A stretch of DNA of 64,000 nucleotides from Craterostigma plantagineum (taxonomy: Eukaryota > Streptophyta > Magnoliopsida > Lamiales > Linderniaceae): contig JAPQWV010000005.1 of the NCBI GenBank assembly GCA_027422505.1, forward strand, positions 6,949,501-7,013,500. Reading direction: 5' to 3'. The notes under the pieces were generated by a model, which was given only the letters and a program-made list of their open reading frames with translations, had not been told where the DNA came from and did not search any database. The first letter of the stretch is position 1. Every line of letters begins with the position of its first letter. Of the stretch, positions 57,081 to 64,000 are shown piece by piece. Made by a program: the position numbers and the translations under genes.

Positions 57081-60000
57081 CTATGGCTGTTCGCATTTTA
57101 CGTGACGACCGTAGTTGTATGCTAGATCTTTTTCAGTAAGTTTCTTGGATATGCTGTTAGACTCTTTGGAGACTGTGTTGTTTAGTTTGGTTAACTTATT
57201 TTTGAGTTGGGGATGGGACTGTTTGGAGACCGTTGGTTGTTTATGTTGGTTTTCTTTTGTACTGTGTTGTGTTGTTCTACGACTGTCCGTAATTTATGCA
57301 GTACCATATGTTATTGTATGACCGTATCTTATCTTTTACGTACAGAGTACCAGAATATGCAGGTTAACCGTACCTTATATATCGCACATGAAGTACCTTA
57401 TCTGTTGTACCATTACCATACCTTAAATTTACATGTAGTACCATAACCTGAAATTTTACAGTATCCATACGTATACATATACGGTACCCAGATATGCAAG
57501 CATATCGTACCGTAACGCTTACATATAGAGATGTTCTTGTTTGTATCCTCACCACATTATTCAAATTATGTTGTAGATGTTCTTGTTTGTATCCTTATAC
57601 TATAATGAATCTTGGTATTCTAAGATTTAATTCATGCGTGCGGGGCTTAATGCACCGAATTGATCTGAAACGTATTTAATACTATATATTACTGTTCTAC
57701 GTTGGTTCGAGATGAAAAAGTAATTCGATCGACGTCGAAAAATACTAACCCTAGTATGACGTATCATATATACAAGGGACACCGTACCTTAAATAGCTTT
57801 GTAGGGGTACTTGTCGTTTTGTTTGAAGCGTACCAACGCAGACACGGTTGCAGTACCCAAAATTACATATGACATGAAATATTTTATGAAAGCCACCGAC
57901 ATGCAGATGACCTGTCTTTTTGATTTAATACCTTGTATGTCAGTCTCTGTCCACTCATGACAGAGAAAACGTCAGAAAACTGTCCACTCATGACAGAAAA
58001 TGTCAGAAAAGTGTGCAATTATTACAGAAAAAGTCAGAAATTGTCTATTCCTTTATCGACATCAACATCTGCTGAAATGCTTTCTTTCTGACGAAATATA
58101 GCCAACTCTAAATTCAAAGTCTTACTTTATTTATACGGTACCAACTTCTGAAACGACACAATACCCTATGTTGTACACTTAGAGTACCTAAATGACCTAC
58201 ATTACAGTACCAAAGTTGCGTATATTAACGTATCAAATTGGCGTATGTTACAGTACCAAGTTCGCTTATATTAGTACCATGTTGGCATATCTTACGGTAT
58301 CAATGGTATATTACAGTACCAAATATGCATATCGTAGGGTACCAAATGTGCATATCGTAGGGTACCAAACTAGCATATATTACAGTACCAAACATGCATA
58401 TATTACGGTACCAAATTTACATATATTGCAGTGCAAAATTTGCATATCTTACGGTATATATTACTGAACCTTGTTGTCATATATTACAGTATTTTGTTGG
58501 CTTATATTACGGTACCTTGTTGGCATTTATTACAGTACCTTGTTATCATATATTACAACACCAAATTGGCATATATTACAGTACCTTGTTGGTAAATATT
58601 AATGTACCTTGTTGTCATATATTACAGAACCTTGTTGGCATATATTACGGTATCTTACTGGCCTTTATTACAGTACCTTGTTATCATATATTACAGTACC
58701 AAATTGGCATATATTACAGTACCTTGTTGGCATCATTTAGACAAAAACAATGTCCGTATCCTATTGACACTGGATGTTCTATTGATACGGCTTCTCTACA
58801 AATACGACGATTATTATGGTATTTCCCACATATTTTGCACTTGTTGGATGTTCTATCTACCTGAGAAGGAATCCTCCGCGTCTTTCGGCGACCGGGAAGA
58901 ATACGAATGTCCGGGTCACGAATAAAATTACCATCATCGGTTTGAGCATTCATCTCGTGCGTCGTCGCGTCATTGATCGTGACTAAGAATGAATCCCTTT
59001 TTATACTCACACAATGCAAATAACTTTTCGCCACTAACCAAACTTGTAGACGGCATATTTTCAAATAATATGACATGTATAAATGGTACGGCTGTATAGT
59101 TTGCTATGGTACTGCGTACGCATACATCTTGGTACCGTATAGACATGTACAATGGTACGTAATAAACATAACAAATGGTACGTAATATACATAACAAATG
59201 GTAACGTCATAACAGTCCTATAAAAAAAATCCAAAATCACGATGGATTAGCCTCAATAACTATCAAATCTTAACATCCCACCCATATATCGAGTTCTTGG
59301 ATCGCATTCAGCTCCAGATTTGGGCTAAACGTTGCACAAACGAGTGCAATCGATTAACCAAACCTAAAGCAAAATAAAAGCTTACCTAGCAAAATTGAGA
59401 CCCAATTTCGAGAACCCAACGTTCAAGAGGCTCGTCGATCGTTGTTCGGCACCGGCACGAGTGGAAGGAGGTGGTCGGCAAGAAGAAACACATCGACGGC
59501 AGGATGGAGCTTGATAATTGCAGAGAAAAAAAACTGAAATGAAACTGTAAATCAACAAATAAGGGTATTTTGGTAATATTACGTGATTAGGTACCTATCT
59601 GTAAGATTTTATTCAAATGGGTACCTAGCTTAAAAAGATGTCTGACAAGGGACTGAAGTGGCTTTTTTATTTCCTATCAGGTATTTATGTGTTGATTCCC
59701 GTAATCTTAATTGGATTCCTTTTTATATTTGGAATATAAAAGCAAATATAAGATTTTGGGAAATTCCCTCTGATACCATCGAGGTTTCGACTTTTTCCGT
59801 TGGTTCCAAAGTTTTTTTCGATTCCGGCCGGTACCCTGAGGTTTTACGAAACGTAATTTGGTACCCCTGAATTACGAAAACTGGATTTAAAATACTTAAA
59901 ATAATCAGAAATTCAAAAATAAATATTTTCTATTAATAAGATAATTTTAATTATAAAAAATAGTTTATAGTTGGGAAAAATATATAAATATTTTTAAAAA

Positions 60001-61489
60001 TATTTTCCGAAATATAACCAGAAATTCAAAAATAAAATATTTTTTTATTAAAAAATAATTTTAATTTAAAAAATAGTATATAGTTGGAAAAAAATTATAT
60101 AAATATTTTTAAAAAGGGAAGAACATTCAGATCGAAAATCGAGCGTAAAATTGAGTCGATGTTGAAATTACTTTGAGTACCAACTGGGAAAGTCGAAACC
60201 TCGAGGTTACCAGACAGAATCAAAAAAAAAATTTTGGTACCAACGGGAAAAGTCGAAACCTCGAGGGTACCAGTGGGAATTTCCCAAGATTTTTTTTTGT
60301 TTCCGAGAACTCTAGTCTCCGGGACCAAGTAATCCACATTATGACAATTGACAAGTTCCTATGAAGAATTGTAAGTCAGAGTTATTCTAACATATTTTTA
60401 CTAGTGAATTATTACATTCCACACACCCGAGCCCTTTTACTATGGAAATATAAAAACAGAAATAAGAAAACAACTGGAACAAGGGAAGAAAAGAAAAAAA
60501 AAATGAAATTTAAGGTGTGGAATTCTCAACACTATAGAACAGTCAAATTGCCCAATGTGTAGAAGGCAAGATAAGAAACTTGAGCATAACACGTCTATCC
60601 TTATTTAACATTCCTTTGAATGGTCAATGTCTTATGAGAATCTCTCTCCCTTGAACCAAAAATATCTCGATTGCCAAAGGAATTATTTATATACATATAT
60701 GTGATTGATCTTATTAGAGGTGAAAGTTTGGGCGTGAGCCCATGGGCCAGCCCATTCCGCCCAATTTTTTTTTTCATATGGGCCTATATTTGGGTAGCCC
60801 AAAACAATATCGGGCCTATTGGCCCGACCCACCAGGCCCACGGGTTAGTGGGCCGCGGGCCTAAAAACCCAATGGGTTTTGGGCTAAATTAGCCCGTTTG
60901 AGTGGAATTTATTAGCTAAAAATGAATTTCAATTTTTAAAAAACCCCCCAAATTATCATCATCGAAGAATACAGTGCGATTAACAGCCAACTCTCATGTC
61001 ACTGGATCTGTAGCTTGAATCAGGCCGAGCACTGTCAATCGAAGGTGGTCAAGCTTCCAAATTGTGTATACGTTTTGTATTTGGAGAAATTGGTGTATGT
61101 GCGGTAAAACTAGGGTTTGAGAGGTATCGATGTGTTTTTTTTTAGGGAATGAGTTTCTGTATCTTCAGTAATTGGTGATTATGCTTTTTGGTTCCTTGAT
61201 AGGTGGACCAAGGGTCTTTGGTGTATGTGCTTTTTGGTGTATGTGCTTTTTGGTTCCTTGATAGGTGGACCAAGGGTCTTTGGGGTAAAAGTGTTCGATC
61301 TGAAGATGTTGCGTAAATTCAATGTGATTTCGTTCATTGGTTGTTAGTTTAATTCAATGGTTGGCTTGTGTGTTTCATTGTGACTACTCTGTTTCACTTG
61401 GGACTACTTTGTTTTTGTCTGCTTGTGTAGTAGGCTCTTACACTAGCTTAATAACTTCTAAGCTGCTTTTCCACTGAGCACTTGGGCTT
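57081..61489. repeat. 4.41-kb tandem repeat, unit 2
   Basis: Nearly identical to unit 1 over its full length (4409 against 4410 bp). Differences I can see are mostly one-base length changes in homopolymers plus a few substitutions (for example ctgctcgc to ctgttcgc at the start). Confidence 0.95.
59758..60285. mobile_element. Mutator-like MITE, unit 2 copy
   Basis: Same element as at 55349-55877, carried by the tandem duplication and not an independent insertion. Confidence 0.85.
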
Positions 61490-64000
61490 CTATGGCTGTT
61501 CGCATTTTACGTGACGACCGTAGTTGTATGCTAGATCTTTTTCAGTAAGTTTCTTGGATATGCTGTTAGACTCTTTGGAGACTGTGTTGTTTAGTTTGGT
61601 TAACTTATTTTGAGTTGGGGATGGGACTGTTTGGAGACCGTTGGTTGTTTATGTTGGTTTTCTTTTGTACTGTGTTGTGTTGTTCTACGACTGTCCGTAA
61701 TTTATGCAGTACCATATGTTATTGTATGACCGTATCTTATCTTTTACGTACAGAGTACCAGAATATGCAGGTTAACCGTACCTTATATATCGCACATGAA
61801 GTACCTTATCTGTTGTACCATTACCATACCTTAAATTTACATGTAGTACCATAACCTGAAATTTTACAGTATCCATACGTATACATATACGGTACCCAGA
61901 TATGCAAGCATATCGTACCGTAACGCTTACATATAGAGATGTTCTTGTTTGTATCCTCACCACATTATTCAAATTATGTTGTAGATGTTCTTGTTTGTAT
62001 CCTTATACTATAATGAATCTTGGTATTCTAAGATTTAATTCATGCGTGCGGGGCTTAATGCACCGAATTTGATCTGAAACGTATTTAATACTATATATTA
62101 CTGTTCTACGTTGGTTCGAGATGAAAAAGTAATTCGATCGACGTCGAAAAATACTAACCCTAGTATGACGTATCATATATACAAGGGACACCGTACCTTA
62201 AATAGCTTTGTAGGGGTACTTGTCGTTTTGTTTGAAGCGTACCAACGCAGACACGGTTGCAGTACCCAAAATTACATATGACATGAAATATTTTATGAAA
62301 GCCACCGACATGCAGATGACCTGTCTTTTTTGATTTAATACCTTGTATGTCAGTCTCTGTCCACTCATGACAGAGAAAACGTCAGAAAACTGTCCACTCA
62401 TGACAGAAAAATGTCAGAAAAGTGTGCAATTATTACAGAAAAAGTCAGAAATTGTCTATTCCTTTATCGACATCAACATCTGCTGAAATGCTTTCTTTCT
62501 GACGAAATATAGCCAACTCTAAATTCAAAGTCTTACTTTATTTATACGGTACCAACTTCTGAAACGACACAATACCCTATGTTGTACACTTAGAGTACCT
62601 AAATGACCTACATTACAGTACCAAAGTTGCGTATATTAACGTATCAAATTGGCGTATGTTACAGTACCAAGTTCGCTTATATTAGTACCATGTTGGCATA
62701 TCTTACGGTATCAATGGTATATTACAGTACCAAATATGCATATCGTAGGGTACCAAATGTGCATATCGTAGGGTACCAAACTAGCATATATTACAGTACC
62801 AAACATGCATATATTACGGTACCAAATTTACATATATTGCAGTGCAAAATTTGCATATCTTACGGTATATATTACTGAACCTTGTTGTCATATATTACAG
62901 TATTTTGTTGGCTTATATTACGGTACCTTGTTGGCATTTATTACAGTACCTTGTTATCATATATTACAACACCAAATTGGCATATATTACAGTACCTTGT
63001 TGGTAAATATTAATGTACCTTGTTGTCATATATTACAGAACCTTGTTGGCATATATTACGTATCTTACTGGCCTTTATTACAGTACCTTGTTATCATATA
63101 TTACAGTACCAAATTGGCATATATTACAGTACCTTGTTGGCATCATTTAGACAAAAACAATGTCCGTATCCTATTGACACTGGATGTTCTATTGATACGG
63201 CTTCTCTACAAATACGACGATTATTATGGTATTTCCCACATATTTTGCACTTGTTGGATGTTCTATCTACCTGAGAAGGAATCCTCCGCGTCTTTCGGCG
63301 ACCGGGAAGAATACGAATGTCCGGGTCACGAATAAAATTACCATCATCGGTTTGAGCATTCATCTCGTGCGTCGTCGCGTCATTGATCGTGACTAAGAAT
63401 GAATCCCTTTTTATACTCACACAATGCAAATAACTTTTCGCCACTAACCAAACTTGTAGACGGCATATTTTCAAATAATATGACATGTATAAATGGTACG
63501 GCTGTATAGTTTGCTATGGTACTGCGTACGCATACATCTTGGTACCGTATAGACATGTACAATGGTACGTAATAAACATAACAAATGGTACGTAATATAC
63601 ATAACAAATGGTAACGTCATAACAGTCCTATAAAAAAAATCCAAAATCACGATGGATTAGCCTCAATAACTATCAAATCTTAACATCCCACCCATATATC
63701 GAGTTCTTGGATCGCATTCAGCTCCAGATTTGGGCTAAACGTTGCACAAACGAGTGCAATCGATTAACCAAACCTAAAGCAAAATAAAAGCTTACCTAGC
63801 AAAATTGAGACCCAATTTCGAGAACCCAACGTTCAAGAGGCTCGTCGATCGTTGTTCGGCACCGGCACGAGTGGAAGGAGGTGGTCGGCAAGAAGAAACA
63901 CATCGACGGCAGGATGGAGCTTGATAATTGCAGAGAAAAAAAACTGAAATGAAACTGTAAATCAACAAATAAGGGTATTTTGGTAATATTACGTGATTAG
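61490..64000. repeat. 4.41-kb tandem repeat, unit 3 (cut by the window end)
   Basis: First 2511 bp of a third unit, matching units 1 and 2 and still within the Mutator-derived part when the window ends. It shares with unit 2 the ctgttcgc start and other variants, so units 2 and 3 are closer to each other than to unit 1. Confidence 0.95.

Noticed and set aside
53785..63607. Tyr/Ile/Thr-rich ORFs repeated in all three large units
   Set aside because: They follow the short-word array in several frames, have no domain-like content, and change length with one-base indels between units.
1..64000. tRNA, rRNA or organellar insertions
   Set aside because: No cloverleaf with conserved T-loop wording, rRNA stretch or plastid/mitochondrial gene was recognised by eye; a tRNAscan run would be needed to exclude tRNAs fully.

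Overview
This window is nuclear DNA of a flowering plant, most likely a eudicot. It has spliced genes with GT-AG introns (one AT-AC), AT-rich introns, a chloroplast-targeted desaturase, a phytocyanin, and many plant-type transposons (CACTA, hAT, Mutator, Copia, solo LTR). The species cannot be fixed from the sequence alone.

Layout. (1) 1-10.6 kb is a gene-rich stretch: a KEOPS subunit Pcc1 gene (-), divergent from a complete ten-exon plastid omega-6 desaturase gene FAD6 (+), then a KCTD-type BTB/POZ gene (-). Small DNA transposons sit upstream and in FAD6 intron 7. (2) 11.9-15.9 kb is a Copia retrotransposon on the minus strand with both LTRs, a 5-bp target duplication and an initiator-Met-type primer site; its reverse transcriptase has been deleted. 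(3) 16.8-19.8 kb is a seven-exon DNase I-like (EEP) gene containing a convincing U12-type AT-AC intron and a one-base excess in exon 3. (4) 20.7-35.6 kb is a minus-strand tandem array of two unfamiliar gene types. Type A (three copies, about 260-273 aa) has MBD-like segments. Type B (six copies) encodes a two-exon protein of 67-71 aa. Intact copies are A1, A2, B2, B4 and B6; A3, B1, B3 and B5 are broken. (5) Two CACTA elements have entered this array: a 2.1-kb non-autonomous one at 28.3-30.4 kb and a 7.65-kb coding but decayed one at 35.7-43.3 kb. The larger one carries a 1.6-kb solo LTR inside its transposase. Paralogous copies in the array preserve the empty site of each insertion. (6) 44-51 kb holds two hAT-like MITEs, a secreted proline-rich protein gene (+) and an early-nodulin-like phytocyanin gene (-). 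(7) 51.4-64 kb is a Mutator-like element with a 9-bp target duplication and two internal short-repeat arrays. Most of it, plus about 1.8 kb of flank, is repeated as a nearly identical 4.41-kb tandem array that runs off the window.

Conventional genes (Pcc1, FAD6, BTB adaptor, EEP, phytocyanin) are housekeeping or cell-surface functions without an obvious joint pathway. The least familiar content is the A/B array, a young expanding and decaying family whose members may be nuclear MBD-related proteins. Two genes (EEP exon 3, phytocyanin exon 1) each have exactly one surplus base in an A5 run, so homopolymer sequencing error should be considered before calling either broken.
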